From NCBI GenBank assembly GCA_963921425.1, contig OY992833.1, positions 7,227,228-7,291,227 of the forward strand: a stretch of 64,000 nt of DNA, written 5' to 3'. Both the position numbers and the translations under genes were made by a program. Below are positions 22,240 through 34,570 of the stretch, one piece after another (within the stretch, counting starts at the first letter, position 1; every line of letters begins with the position of its first letter). The notes under the pieces were generated by a model. The model was not told where the DNA came from and did no database searches. It saw nothing but the letters and a program-made list of their open reading frames with translations. The stretch is from Dryas octopetala (Eukaryota > Streptophyta > Magnoliopsida > Rosales > Rosaceae).

Positions 22240-22951
22240 TCACGGCAGATTGCCGAAAGATTGCTCTGAACACTGGTAGTCCTTATTCTTGGAGGGGACT
22301 GAGGATTTCTTGGGAGCTGCTTTTGCAGAGCTCTCTGAGACGAGTAATCTCGGCGACCCTCCTTGAACTCCAAACAGCTCCTGACGCTTGGTCTCTCCTG
22401 AACTGGGGATTTTTGGCGTTAGATCCTTACTTTTTTCCTTTCTTCTCATAAGGGTGGATATCCCCTTCCGGCGTTGTCCCTCGAGTCTCCTCTGCCAGAA
22501 TCCTCTCTACTTTGCTCGGCAAGAAATTGCACGAGGCTTCTCTTCATGCACCATTGGTACCTTTCTCTTATCTTCCCTAGTGGGTTTTTCTTTAATCCTC
22601 ACAGATTCCTTTAGGAACTCCTCGAGTTTCACCTTGCATTTGCACCTTGTGCACAAGACGACTGGCCCTTCTGGCCGTGGTAGCACCTATTCTGCCTGCC
22701 CCCTGTGTGTGGTCAGGTCAGCCCTTGCCTTAGGATGGTTGTCCGCCGGCTTTGGAACTCCCAGCAAAACCATGTTAATTGTTACTTCGCCGAAGGGTTG
22801 GTGTCGATCTTCATCTAAATCTTGTCTTTTTGAGGAAACTTCAACTTCCCTCTTCAATAAGTTTTTGGATGATATATTTCTCTGAAGGTTATGCATGCCA
22901 CTGTGGCATGGGTATATTTGGCGTGATATTTGCAGAAGATCTTCTTGGCCA
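22240..22951 (-). pseudogene. Gag pseudogene, C-terminal part (gypsy type)
   Basis: Continues the gag pseudogene from 25798-26748 once the solo LTR between them is removed. Reading from about 22945 leftward in another frame than the visible ORF gives CKYHAKYTHATVACITFRE, the CKYH-H-C cluster typical of plant gypsy Gag. The rest is lysine- and glutamate-rich and crossed by stops and frameshifts. No protease or reverse transcriptase follows, so the parent may have been gag-only. Confidence 0.65.
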
Positions 22952-23200
22952 ACTCCTGTAACGACCCGACCCAAATTTTCAAAGCTAATTTAAATTTTTA
23001 TCTAACTATGTTTTTAAGAGATTTCTTTTAAAGGATGTGGAATTGTATTTTAAAGATTTTGAGATTTATTTGGAAAATAAAAAGGGTTTTGATTTAAATA
23101 TTTATTTTTGTTTTAATTTGGGCTTGACCCAAAGTTGACTTTTAAAATAAATGGGCTTTTGATTTTGACTTTGGGTCCGTTAGATAGGTTTCGACCCCAC

Positions 23201-23250
23201 GATTTCATAGACACGTAGCACGCGTCGTTTCGAATTACGGTTTGAAAGAT
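23201..23250 (+). promoter_or_regulatory. Conserved LTR promoter-proximal block (copy A1)
   Basis: TTCATAGACACGTAGCACGC followed by a GTTACGG-like word (here ATTACGG). The same block recurs upstream of the leader in at least five other LTR copies (29980-30028, 35894-35940, 39845-39890, 53103-53148, 63820-63873). It lies about 50 bp before the AT-rich putative core promoter, so a transcription-factor site is plausible. Confidence 0.45.
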
Positions 23251-24941
23251 ACGGACATGTGAAGTGAGGGGCAATTTTGTAAATTTATAAAAGTGGGTTT
23301 TAAATACTCAAAATCAGAAAAATTTTCTGATTTTTCTCTCTCTCTCTAGAATTGTCTAGTGACTTCTCTCTCTCCCTTTATCTCTCTCTCTCTCCCCACA
23401 CTCTCTCTCTGTCTTCACTCCACCCCCGCACCCTCTCCCCTGCGCGCACCACCTAGCCACCCCACTCACCATCACCGGCCACCCCTGGCCAGCCCCTGGC
23501 TCCGGCGAACATCCCCAGGCGCCGACCACCCCTCCCCCCCCGAGCCTACACTCTCTCTTTCCCCCGCAGACCCTCTTCTCTCTCTTCCTCTGTGTGCGCG
23601 CGACACCATCATCGGAGGGCAGCCTCCGGCCATTTTCCCGGCGGCACGAGATCACCGACGTGACCCCCGTGAGCCGGACGTCCTCCTTCGTGCCTCCCCT
23701 CGCTAGCCCGCCGCCCCTGTACGCAGCAACTCGCCGGAGAAAGCTAGTCAAGCCGCCGGCCATTTTGTCGATTTTGACCACTCCGGAGCTCCGATCACGA
23801 AATTAATTCGTGGGTTTTCTTCCTCTTTCATTGGGCTTTCATTCTCCTAAGCTTAGGTTGATTAATTTTGAGTAATTTGGAATTTGAAATTTTGGGGTTT
23901 GATGCCATTTCGGGATTGTTTGGGTTTTCAGATTGGGGGAATTATTCTCGTTGTTTTGTTTAGACATTTTCACCCCTAGGAATCTCAATCGACGTTTAAA
24001 ATTGAAATGTATGAGTAGATTTTAGGAAATAAGGTATTTTAGCTAAATTTGGGCTTGGAGCCGCCACTTTGGGTGGCAATCGCAGTGGTCTCAAACACCC
24101 ACTGTCATCTCTTGAATGTAGGATCATTTAGAGTCATTGTTGAGTTGGTTGTTGATCTTGGGTAGGTTGGAAGTGATTAGAGAAACCGAAAAGTGTTTCG
24201 GACCGTAATTGGAGACTAATTTTACGGTTTTGTTGTGCATTTTATAGGCGAGACGACCGTGGCTCGTGACGATCCGGCGGAGAATCGAAGCTAGGGCTAT
24301 CACAGTGAGTGGACCTTGTTTCCTTAAATGATTTATGAAATTTGTGTTTTTTATTTTGATTAATTAAGTTTGATTTAGAAATAATATATGTGAGTGAACT
24401 TTGACCTTTCAAAAGAATTTTATGAAATTCCATCATTTTAATTATGTTAAGCATCTTGAGTCTGATTTGGGATTTAGTGAATAAATGCCGGATTTCGGTT
24501 TTTCAATTCCCTTTGTACATAAGTTTACAAATATGGTTTCACTTGACGAATTGTTTAAATTGATGAATATCTCTTGGAAAGGATGTTAACTTATGATTTT
24601 TTTCATATGGTTTATTAAATTTTTCGGTTTTCAATCGAAAAGAATTGGTTGGGTTTATACACTTTGATTTTAATTGGAATTATGCTATAAGTTATGGATT
24701 TAAAGTCTTCTTGGGAAAGTACAATGATATATGTTTTCGGTGAAAAAAGGATCTATGATTTTGGTTATGAAAAATGGTTTTCAAACCACCCTTGCAGTAC
24801 CCTCCAGATTATCAGATACATAGGTCTTTGGGACCCATCACGGCACACATATAGGCTTTGGGCCGTGTGTCGGGATGCTTCGCCCTTTGGGGGCTGCTCT
24901 GCGTCCACGTACGACCAGGATTTGCCTGCACGTGCTGATTT

Positions 24942-25075
24942 TATTCACACGTGTGTATGGCCAGGATATTGCCTGCACGTGTTGGATTTCACTCCACGCG
25001 TGTGTATGGCCAGGGTATTGCCTGCCTGTGCAATGCAGGAATTCCGCACAGGTGTATGGCCAGGTTATTCAGGGT
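24942..25075 (+). repeat. Minisatellite inside solo LTR A1
   Basis: Three imperfect units built on GTGTATGGCCAGG(A/G)TATTGC, about 45-60 bp each. The array occupies the same relative site as different tandem repeats in the other LTR copies. Confidence 0.7.
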
Positions 25076-25797
25076 ATATAGCATGGTGGAAAATGAATTT
25101 GGTTATTTTCAGAAATTATTAAATATGTTTTTAAGTGAGGGATTTCCTTTGAATTCTATCAAGGTTGTTGTTACGATGATTTACGGTTCGTTTGTTTTAA
25201 GAAATTGTTATCTTGAGAAATATATATTGTTTTATGGGATTTCTTAAGTTTAAATAAACTTTATGGTTTTAAACTGGGGGATTTCAAAGAGTGACGTGAG
25301 GTTCTAGAGCTGAACGTGGTTTCGAAGGATTTTCTGAAAACATGAAGTTTACTTTAATTTTCGTTTCTATTAAACTGTCCACTCACTGAGTTTGTCTCAC
25401 GGTTTATCTTGTTTGTCTTAAATTGTCCCCCCAGGTAGTAGCTTTGGTGGAGGTCGAGCCAATCACGTCGAGGCAGTCACATCCATATTCCTACTCGGAC
25501 CAGTAGGGGCCATATAAATTTTTTGTAAAATTTCCTTGTAATAGAATAGCAGCTCTGATAACCACTCTAAAATTTTAAGTTGGATTTTCTGTGAAATTGT
25601 TGGATCTGAGACCCTTTTTGGTTGTGGTAGAGGTGGTTGCTGTTTAGAAGTGCTTTTCACAGGTTTTGAAATTTCTGGGTTAGTCCATTTTCAGGGGAGG
25701 TTCTGCCGAATTTTCGGTAGGATTTTCCTTGATTTTGGATTCTCGCAGGACCTCTCCGGGTTTTAGGGTGGAATCCAGGAGCGGTCCTGTCAACTCC

Positions 25798-26748
25798 TCT
25801 TTTGATGGGACCACATGATTTGTTGGGAATTTGATCATCTTGTCGGCTCTCTTCTCGTCAAAAATTTGGTCTACCTTTGAAAAATCAAAACCATAGTGCT
25901 TAGTCACGTTCAATCTAAGGGTACTCCCCTAGGATTGATATGAGATTACTTGGCCGGTCACACCAGGCTTTTTCGCCGGGGGCTTCACCAATGCCGAGCA
26001 CTTGTAAGGCTTGTCAATATTGATCTCGGCCAAAGATATCTCAGCTTCTTCTTGAATTTGATCTTCATCCATGGCTTAAAAGTTCATGGGTGCTCTTTTT
26101 TGGAAATTATTCTTGGCCATGTTCTTCCTTTGGGCTTCTTCCTTCAACAGTGGCTCAAAGCGAGCCACTCGGTCAGCCAATTCGTATAAATCCTAGATGT
26201 TGGCACCATCTAGGAACTTCCTACATTCGAATATGTGCCAAGGCTGATTCCTTTTCCCTCTGAAAGAGTCGTGCAAGGTCTGCGACAGACACCTCCTCTT
26301 CGTAGTGGTGGAATTGCTCATGGAATGCATTCTCCAACTCCCTCCAGCTTCCAATTGAGTATGGTCGTAGGTGCATGAACCATTTGAACGTGATGCCAGT
26401 AAGGGAAGACACAAAGAGATGCATTTTCAAGAATTCTCCTCTCTAATGCTCGCCACATTGGGCTGTAAATCTTTCAATATGTTCAATTGATGACACCTGG
26501 TCATCTTTGCCAGAGAAACATGTATAATCAAGTAGTCGAAAATATTTGGAGTACTCATAATCCAGAGAACTATGACCGTGAATGGCAACGCATAAATTGG
26601 CCTAGGGCGCTGACCCGGCCTCTGATGTGCTTTTGGAGCATATTCTCCACAACAGCCATAGTTACTAGCTGATCATAGTGAACTGCCTTTTCCTCGACAT
26701 CTCTATATTGGACCCTTGACGCCTACCTTTGGCCCCTTTAGGGGTAAT
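25798..26748 (-). pseudogene. Gag pseudogene, capsid region (gypsy type)
   Basis: The minus strand carries HLFVSSLTGITFKWFMHLRP, GSWRELENAFHEQF and VADLARLFQREKESALAHI, the capsid-type Retrotrans_gag domain. Downstream are FSKVDQIFDEKRADKMIKFP and VPSKEEL, common in plant gypsy Gag just before the zinc cluster. Several stops and frame changes interrupt it. A solo LTR has split it at each end (22957-25792 and 26754-30217). Confidence 0.82.
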
Positions 26749-26753
26749 TCGCT

Positions 26754-29700
26754 GTAACACCCCGAACCTCGGGCCCATAAAAATATTGAACATCAAAGTT
26801 TTAAACCTGTTTCCTCTTTTCTTTGAGTCATGCACAACAACATAAGGAAATACAATTTTACTAAAAACATTTAAACGAAAACATTGTGTGAAAACAATTA
26901 AATAAAACTCCTGAGTCCCACTGCCTCGTCTTCTCCCCACTGCTTCCTCAGCCTGCTTAACCTGCAAAACAACCCCAACCATACTGCACCATATCCATGG
27001 TACACTAGATCATTCAAACATACAACCTGGTAAGCTCACTAGAGCTTGTATGAGTGAAATAACGTAATTAACTAACCTCAAGAATTTCCTCAATTTCCAT
27101 ACTTAATAATAATCCACAATAAAATCCATAAATACTCAATCACATACTATTCCATCACTAATGATCCAAACATCAAAATAATCATAATTCATCATATTCA
27201 CATCAAATTCCACCAATAATAATAATAATCATTTTTCTGCAAATCAATTGCCTAATCGTCAACTATTAACTTCAACCTCAATCATTCACATCCTAATTAA
27301 TAGCCTCAAACTTAATTTATATACTTATACCATATCTCCAACTGGTTCACGATAATTCAATCCACAAATCATATTCCATAGTCTCATGGCAAATCATTAA
27401 CATTTCCATTCTCAAGATTCAAGCCTAGTCTTATCAAGTCCTAGTCACACTAAATCCTAGTAAACAAAAGCAACACAAGCACACAATACAAACGAACATC
27501 TATCTAATTTCACTCACACCGCTCTTTGAAATCTCCCTAATTTCACTCACATCGCTCTTTGACATCCCCCAGCTTTAAAACTATTTTCAAAAATCTCTTC
27601 TTGCAAATCCATTTTTAAATTCCCTCAACCGTAAATCAAACTCTGAAAGTAACAAAGTTCGCAAGTTGAAATCGATATTATCAACTGTATATAAATAATT
27701 TAGGCTAAAAACTTTCAACTCAAATAAACCTCAATATACTGAAAAAAAGAAATGAAATTGTTCAAACTGAGAAGTATCAGATCTGAACTGAATTAAAACA
27801 CAAGGTCTTACTGAAACTGTCATTTAAAATATTTACTGATGCAAATTCATTTCTCAAAATACTCCACAACAGAAAACTCACGCTACACTAGTACCTGAGG
27901 AACTGCTAGTCATACACTGCCGAGTCATCTCTAGGCAAGTGCAGAGCAAATCTATACTTGCTGTGATGTTGGTCATACACCGCCGACTAGGCAAAGTGCA
28001 GATCAAATGCTGGTCGTACACCGCCTACTAGGCAAGTGCAGAGCAAATGTCATGTTGGTCATACACCACCAACTAGGCAAGTGCAGAGCGAGTGCTGGTC
28101 GTACACTGCCGAGTCATCTCTAGGCAAGTGCAGAGCAAATATATACCTGTTGAAATGGGTACTAATATGGCGGTTTGAAACCGCTTTTGGATATTTCAAT
28201 CAACCACATCTCAAAAATACTCCTCTAGATAAAAACTGAAATTTATTCTTCCAATAAATCCGCTTAAATAAAATCATTCTCAAATCATGAAAACTGCTAG
28301 ATCCAAATCATTTCCAAAGGATAAAAGTTCAATAATAAAACTTCCCCAAAATAATACCAAAAGCCATTTCCAGAAACTGTCCATACTCAATTAAATCAAG
28401 AAAAGAGTTAAATTATAAAATGTGCAAAACATTTCGAAAACCAAAGATCCACTCACAGTCTACCCCGAGCTACACCGAATCCCTTCTGAAACTGATTCCT
28501 ACTCATGACCCCTCACTTGTATGCCATTCCTACTCACAGTCTACTGTATAATAATTGCTTAATCCGCACTCATATACCTCGACGATAAACATTTCTTCTC
28601 TAATTCAGCAATTATCGTCATAGCATCTCTATAATTCTCAATTAATCTTTAGTCACAAATCCTCGTCACTACGCCCTCATGATTCGAATCCTACACTTAG
28701 CCTCTTCTAACATAAAGCAACAAATCACACACAACAGACAATTCATCTACAGTACTCAACAATATAACTAGATAAGTTTCACTCACAGTTTAACCGTGTG
28801 AAAAGACCGAAATGCCCTTCACAGCGCCAATGCTCGGATCTCCAATTCGGCAGCATAACGGCATCGGGAATGAGATTTCCCAAGCCCATGCACCTGTTAA
28901 GACGAAACAACCAAACAATTACAATCCATATTCACAAATTGGCCGTTCAACGGCTGAATTGGGCGGCAACACCACACCCGGTGGCTGCCCGGCCACAAAC
29001 AACACACAAACATCATCAAATTCTCACCATAAGGAACTAGAAGGGTTACTAGGACTTCAAATGGACGGAAATAGATCAAACGACCACTAACCCTCCGCCA
29101 AGAGTGGTGGTTCCGATGGTGGCAGCGGCGGCACGAACCTGGAAATACCTAAAATCAACTCCAATTAAACTCAATTGCACGATGGAACCTTCAATTGCAC
29201 AAGAACAACTCGAATTCAAGTCCAATTTCAAGAAATTCGAAATAGGCATAAACCCTAAAATCGAATTTCCAATTTCTCAAAATTGGACGTGCCCACCTTA
29301 AGGGAAAGATTACCCATACCTCGAGGATCATTTTTGACAACTGGACCGACGACCAAAAGTCGCCGGAAATGGCCGAAATCGGCGGTGGAAGCCGGCGGTT
29401 GACTTGGCTTCCTGAGCTCATTGCTCCGCCGTGGAGCATCATCGAGGCAGGAGGACACCACGGCTGAACTCGCCGTGATGAAAGGAACAAGACCCAGTGG
29501 GTTCGGTGACGCGTCCAGGCAGGAAAAACGAGATCGCCGGCGGAGCCATCGATTCTGTCTCGCGTCGATTCTCCATCTACGGTGGTCGGCCAGCGAAGGG
29601 GAGGGCTGCTGGGGGTCGGCGACGGCGAGAGGAAGTCGCCGGTGCCCGTTGCTGGTCGTGGGGTTGCTGGACGGCGAATCTACCGAGAGAGAGAAGCGCC

Positions 29701-30217
29701 GGAGAGGAGAGAACCGGGGAGAGAGAAAGAGAGATAGAGAGAGAGTGAAGAGGAGACTAAGGGGGGGTGGCGTCGCTGGAGGTCGAGGTCGCCGGGGAGG
29801 GGGGTAGCTGGTGATGGCTGGGAAGGGTGTGTGTGGGAGGAGAAGCTTAGAGAGAGAGAGAGAAAGAGTGTGCGGGAGGAGAGAGGAAAAAATTAGGAGA
29901 GGGAAAGAAAATTCTGGGTTTTTAAAACACATCCACGCAAAATTACAACAATGCCCTTCACTTTGAACGTCCGAAAAATTCAAACCGTAACTCCGATCGA
30001 CGCTTGCTACGTGTCTACGAACTCGTGGACTCAAGACCTATCCAACATGCCCAAAGTCAAAAGCAAAAGTCCACTAATTTTAAAAGTCAACTTTTGGGTC
30101 AAGCCCAAATTACAACAAAAATTAAAAATTTAAACCAAAACCTTTTTAAATTCCAAATAAATTCCCAAAATTCTTAAAATATTTAAAATAATTATCTGAA
30201 AAATACGGGGTCTCACA
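26754..30217 (-). mobile_element. Solo LTR, family B copy 1 (3464 bp)
   Basis: The plus strand starts TGTAACACCCCGAACCTCGG and ends GGGGTCTCACA, with 5-bp duplications TTCGC (26749-26753 and 30218-30222). Interior blocks (GGCAGCATAACGGCATCGGG near 28850; the conserved block near 29980) match family-A copies such as 50175-53386, but the termini differ, so it is a related family. Minus orientation is inferred from the TTTTAAAA core and CT-rich leader near the right end. The 259-aa frame at 29255-30034 is a simple-sequence artefact in the GC- and CT-rich leader. Confidence 0.88.
27907..28140 (-). repeat. Minisatellite inside solo LTR B1
   Basis: Five imperfect direct units of about 40-47 bp containing GGTCATACACCGCC and AGGCAAGTGCAGAGCAAAT. 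It sits where family-A copies carry different tandem repeats. Confidence 0.8.
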
Positions 30218-30222
30218 TTCGC

Positions 30223-30300
30223 GCCGTGGCCAATACCATTCCAAGAATGACAATGAGGGACGAGACCACCACTGATGCCGCCCAGCTTTGTTGTTTCCAA
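30223..30300 (-). pseudogene. Gag pseudogene, 5' remnant
   Basis: Continuation of the 25798-26748 pseudogene beyond solo LTR B1, as shown by the matching TTCGC duplication. Only about 80 bases survive before sequence changes to a truncated family-B LTR, so the 5' part of the element has been lost. Confidence 0.5.
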
Positions 30301-30828
30301 GACTAATTTAGCCAAAAACAATCGACTTCAAAGGAACCCCATTTAATTTCTCAAATTTCTCAAACTTAGGGAAGAAATTTGTCTAAATTAACCACAAGAA
30401 CAGCCCTAAAATTCAAAAATTTAGAGCATCCCGAAATGGCATCAAATCCCAAAATTTTCATTTCCACAAAACTCAAATTAAACAGCAGTTTCAATAGGGA
30501 AAATGAAAGCTCATACCTTAAGGGGAAAAACCCACTAAAACACTGAAGAATTCGTAGTGAAAAGCTGGCTGGAAATTGGAGGACAAGGCCGGCGGGTCTG
30601 GGGTTTTCTTGGGTTGTTTTCGTGCGTGCAGGGATATTGGCTGACTGAAGGAGCGGCTGAGGAAGATGGCCAGCATCTGTGGAGTGGGTCAGTGGCCGGA
30701 CTTTGGTTGATTTTTCAGGTTCGGCTGTGTGCAGAGGGAAGGGGCGGCAGCTGGGGTTTTTGTTTTTCTAAATTGTTTTCTTAGCGGGGGAAGCTGGGCC
30801 AACGGAAGGAAGTCAAGGAGGAGATGGC

Positions 30829-31075
30829 TATTATATTAAATTGAAATTGAAGAAAATAAACAAAAAATGTGGAACTCCAGTAGTTATGGTATTGACTGGA
30901 AGACTATATTAATAACAATACAGGAAACAAAGTCTTGCTGAAATAAAGTAACGACTAACCCATGACTAACAGCTCCTAAGTACATGGAATTTTCCTAAAG
31001 ACTTGGTATACAATACCCAACTCCCTGAAGAATAGGACTACCACTATTATTCTGTTGAAATTATTAAACTTAACA
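30829..31075 (-). repeat. 3' LTR of the copia element
   Basis: 247 bp, ending AAACTTAACA on the plus strand. Followed by CTCTCCCTTAA (31076-31086), whose complement is the purine-rich plus-strand primer. Confidence 0.92.
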
Positions 31076-31109
31076 CTCTCCCTTAAACTGAATGTTATTC
31101 ATCATACAA

Positions 31110-31619
31110 TCAGTTTAAAGTAGTAACAGAAAAAACTCCAAGAAAACCACCCAACTTCACAAAAGCAACCAACTTGAGAGACTTGGTTAATATGTCTACA
31201 ATCTGATCTTCACTTCGACAATATACAAATTCAATGGTTCCATCTTTAACAAGATCACGAAGAAAATGATACCTCACATCTATGTGTTTGCTTCTGCCAT
31301 GTAAAACTAGATTCGTGGAGAGTTTGATTGTTGAGCTGTTATCACAGTAAACTTGTAAAGGTCCAGACTGCAACTTGTGTAACATAACAAGTATTCATTT
31401 CAACCAGATAGCTTGACATGCGCATGATGCTGCAGCAATAAACTCTGCTTCAGTTGTGGACAAAGAAACGACTTGTTGCTTCTTCTGTCAGCATAAATGC
31501 ATAACCAGAAGTGCTTCTTTTGTCATCTAAATCACCCGCATAGTCACTATCGCTGAAGCCAAAAAGATCTGGTTCTCCTTTCTTGTAACAAACACCTTTC
31601 TTATAAAAAAACACCATAA
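31110..31619 (-). pseudogene. Copia RNase H C-terminal part
   Basis: The minus-strand frame at 31110-31385 contains VYCDNSSTIKLSTNLVLHGR and KHIDVRYHFLRDLV, then DQIVDILTKSL, the standard end of copia RNase H. Between it and the reverse transcriptase (31386-31619) further RNase H motifs ([19 protein letters not shown]) appear in shifted frames with stops. Confidence 0.88.
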
Positions 31620-32822
31620 TCAATTGTACCTTTCAAGTAATGTAATACTCTTTTTGCAGCACGAAGATGGCGCTCTTTTGGACGTACATTCCATATATCT
31701 GCTAATGAGACTTACAGCATACATCATGTCCGGCCTGGTGGCTGTTAAGTACATTAAACTGCCAACAATTTGCTTGAATAAGGTGCTATTAACCTTTTTT
31801 CTTGCAGGATCCTTGGTTAGTTTCAATCTTGGTTCTGTTGGGGTGCGAACTGAGTTGCAATTCATCATTTGAAATCTGTCCATAATCTCCAAAGCATACT
31901 TCTTTTGTGTAATAAAAATCCTTGCTGCTAATTGCACTACTTCAATGCCGAGAAAATAGTGCATCATACCTAGATCAGTCATCTCAAATTCAGCCATCAT
32001 GGATTGTTTAAAATCATCGAACATAGCTTCATCATTCCCTGTGTAGATCAAATCATCTACATACAAACAAACAACCTGAAATTTTCCCAAGATTCCAGAT
32101 TTAACATAAAGAGTATGCTCATATGGACATTTTTGGAAGCCTACCTTTGAAAAATAGGCATCTATACGACTATACCAAGCTCTAGGTGCTTGTTTTAGTC
32201 CGTATAGGGCCTTTTTCAACCTGTATACCTTCTTTTCACTACCTTGTTTCACATAGCCAGGGGGTTGATCAACATATACTTGCTCATGTAGCTCACCATG
32301 AAGGAAGGCAGATTTCACGTCCAGTTGGAAGATAGGCCAGGAATTTTGTGCAGCCAAAGATTTTACCAAACGAATTGTATCATGCCTGGCGACAGGAGCA
32401 AAAACTTCCTCATAATCAACTCCAAACTTCTGCTTGTAACCTTTTGCTACTAACCGTGCTTTATACTTGTCGACTTCTCCTTTCTCATTCAACTTGGTTT
32501 TATAAACCCATTTCACACCAATGGTTTTCTGCCATTGTGGAAGATCAGATAGCTCCCAAGTATTATTCTTCTCGATGGCTTGTACTTCTGCATCCATGGC
32601 TTTTTGCCATTTTGAGTCTTTCACTGCAACTTCAAATGCTATTGGGTTGCAATCTGCAAATAGAGCAAAATCAGCAGTAGTATCATCATCAGACAACTCA
32701 TCTCCACTTACATAGTCGATCATCCAAGCTGGCCTTTTCCTTTGGCGTTGCATTTCTGGAATGGATGCATGTGGTGATGGTTGATCTTCATTTGATATAC
32801 TTGCAGACGTATTGGAGAACAC
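31620..32822 (-). CDS. Copia reverse transcriptase ORF (400 aa, open)
   Basis: The longest open retroelement frame in the copia element. It includes [75 protein letters not shown], the catalytic YVDD (32052-32063), and [20 protein letters not shown]. These are all landmark blocks of copia reverse transcriptase. It ends by frameshift just before RNase H. The start is only the first Met in the frame; natively it would be cleaved from a polyprotein. Confidence 0.92.
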   Translation of the reverse strand: MFSNTSASISNEDQPSPHASIPEMQRQRKRPAWMIDYVSGDELSDDDTTADFALFADCNPIAFEVAVKDSKWQKAMDAEVQAIEKNNTWELSDLPQWQKTIGVKWVYKTKLNEKGEVDKYKARLVAKGYKQKFGVDYEEVFAPVARHDTIRLVKSLAAQNSWPIFQLDVKSAFLHGELHEQVYVDQPPGYVKQGSEKKVYRLKKALYGLKQAPRAWYSRIDAYFSKVGFQKCPYEHTLYVKSGILGKFQVVCLYVDDLIYTGNDEAMFDDFKQSMMAEFEMTDLGMMHYFLGIEVVQLAARIFITQKKYALEIMDRFQMMNCNSVRTPTEPRLKLTKDPARKKVNSTLFKQIVGSLMYLTATRPDMMYAVSLISRYMECTSKRAPSSCCKKSITLLERYN

Positions 32823-33790
32823 TTCATTAGGTAACTACAGCGGCTGGTTAGACTGGTCAGACTTCTTTTCATCTACTTCTCCATCAAAATTCACTGAGAT
32901 TAGCTGCTTCCCTGTACCATTCCAATCCCATGCATGTTCTTCATCAAAAATGACATCACGGCTGATGATTATCTTCTTGGTTACTGAATTATACAACTTG
33001 TATGCCTTGGATTCTTCACTAACTCCGAGAAAGACACATTTTACCCCTTTGTCATCAAGCTTTTTCCGCTTCTCGTCAGGGATGTGTGCATATGCTATGC
33101 ACCCAAAGATTCTAAAATGATCAACGACTGGTTTGAGTTCAGCTCAGGCTTCTTCTGGTGTCATGTTCTTTACAGAAAAAGTGGGACACCTATTCAGCAC
33201 ATAAACACTCCAGTTTACAGCTTCAGGCAAAAACTCTTCGGAATGCTCCTCTTTGCCAATATACTTCGCACCATGTTCAGAATTGTGCGATTCTTTCTCT
33301 CTGACACACCATTTTGCTGTGGTGTGTAGGCTGCTGTCAACTGTCTACGGATTCCATGCAGTGCACAAAAGTTAGCAAATTCATCGGAATTAAACTCGCC
33401 ACCACGATCAGTACGAAGGATTTTAATATCCCTCCCCGACTCCTTCTCCACGACTGTCTTAAAGCTTTTAAATAAACCAAAAGCTTCACTCTTTTCCTGC
33501 AAGAAATGGACCCATGTCTTTCTACTATAGTCATCTGTAAATGTGATAAAATACCTCTTGTTGCTGTTTGAAGCTGGATTGATTGGACCACAAATGTCTG
33601 AGTGAATCAGCTCCAGTGGTTGCTTAGCCCTCCATGCCTTCTCTTTTGGAAAGGGATCACGATGTTGTTTACCAACAACACAGTCTTCACAGATTTTCGA
33701 TGGAGTGCTGATTTAAGGAAGACCTTTGACCATGTTCTTCTGTTGCAGGATTCGTAAACCATTGAAATTAAGATGGCCATAGAGAAAATG
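32823..33790 (-). pseudogene. Copia integrase region
   Basis: Contains the HHCC remnant CEDCVVGKQH, LELIHSDICGPI and FTDDYSRKTWVHFL (catalytic Asp), and TDRGGEFNSDEF, YTPQQNGVSERKNRTILNMV (catalytic Asp and Glu). Then comes the GKKPDL-type downstream region. Stops lie near 33145 (Trp position in EEA-W), near 33713, and at the boundary near 33790. Confidence 0.88.
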
Positions 33791-34570
33791 CTATAACCAT
33801 GTAGATTCTTGCACTTTAGTAATCATGCAGGTCTGATCGTTATGCTGCATATGCAAAGGAAACAACCGATTGGCTGTCATATTTACTTGAGCAATTAATC
33901 CCTTCTCAGGATGTTGAATTGAGCAACAACCCCTACGAATAATGATCGTATAATCTCTTTCTTGCAGTTGTCCCATGCTAATAAGGTTGCTCTTTAATTC
34001 TGGAACATAGAAAACACCAGGAATTTTGAAAGCGTGATCTTTGAGTTGTAATCTGATAGTGCCTTTTCCCATAACAGAAATTTTCGAATTATTCCCAAGC
34101 TTGACAGTATCTTTAAAAGATACATCCAAATCAGAAAATAAAGACTTGTTACCAAACATGTGGTTGCTACAACCAGAATCCAAGTACCACTTGTTTGAAT
34201 GAGATTTCTCCTGGTCATGGCAAGCCATCAACGACGTTTCTTCTCCTTCTTTCTCTGCAAAGTTAGATGTCTCTTCCTTGTCGGAATGCAAAGTGGTAGT
34301 GCATTCAGATTTATAATGGCCAAGTTTATGACAACGATAACACTCTATCTTTGATTTGTCATACCTTGGTTCATGATTGGATGAGTACCTGTGATTATTT
34401 CTTCTGCCTCTGCCTCTGCCTCCGAAATCTGGAGTGTTCGATCCTCTACCTCTTCCTCTACCTCGGCCGGAACTTCTCCCAGTGAAGGAGTCAGTTGACA
34501 CCTGCAAAGCTTGTTCGTCTGAGGAAGGAGGTGCCATTCTCTGCTTATGCACCTGCAAAGAGCTTTGCAA
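33791..34570 (-). CDS. Copia Gag zinc knuckle and protease ORF
   Basis: The 259-aa open frame has an Arg/Gly-rich segment, the CCHC knuckle CYRCHKLGHYKSEC, the aspartic protease motif WYLDSGCSNHMFG, and the GAG-pre-integrase lead-in. It ends at a stop where Trp is usual (before HFLYGHLN). Upstream gag is out of frame. Confidence 0.85.
   Translation of the reverse strand: MQSSLQVHKQRMAPPSSDEQALQVSTDSFTGRSSGRGRGRGRGSNTPDFGGRGRGRRNNHRYSSNHEPRYDKSKIECYRCHKLGHYKSECTTTLHSDKEETSNFAEKEGEETSLMACHDQEKSHSNKWYLDSGCSNHMFGNKSLFSDLDVSFKDTVKLGNNSKISVMGKGTIRLQLKDHAFKIPGVFYVPELKSNLISMGQLQERDYTIIIRRGCCSIQHPEKGLIAQVNMTANRLFPLHMQHNDQTCMITKVQESTWL

Larger units (their letters stand above)
22957..25792 (+). mobile_element. 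Solo LTR, family A copy 1 (2836 bp)
   Basis: Starts TGTAACGACCCGACCC and ends GGTCCTGTCA, flanked by exact 5-bp duplications ACTCC (22952-22956 and 25793-25797). No gag or pol inside. Orientation comes from a promoter-like layout near the left end: an AT-rich element (TTTAAATACTC, about 23300) followed by a CT-rich leader. A TGAGTTTG...CCAGGTAGTAG segment near the right end resembles LTR 3' regions. Long LTRs with these termini fit the Tekay/Del gypsy chromoviruses; that assignment is inference. It splits the gag pseudogene. Confidence 0.88.

Noticed and set aside
23356..23806. ORFs of 115 and 141 aa in opposite directions
   Set aside because: Low-complexity leader of solo LTR A1, with no conserved frame in the other copies.
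27907..28140. Second CRISPR-like or tandem gene array
   Set aside because: A simple minisatellite with no spacers and no conserved frame.
29255..30034. 259-aa minus-strand ORF
   Set aside because: It lies within the CT- and GC-rich leader of a solo LTR, is Ser/Pro/Arg-rich, and shows no homologous frame in sister LTR copies.
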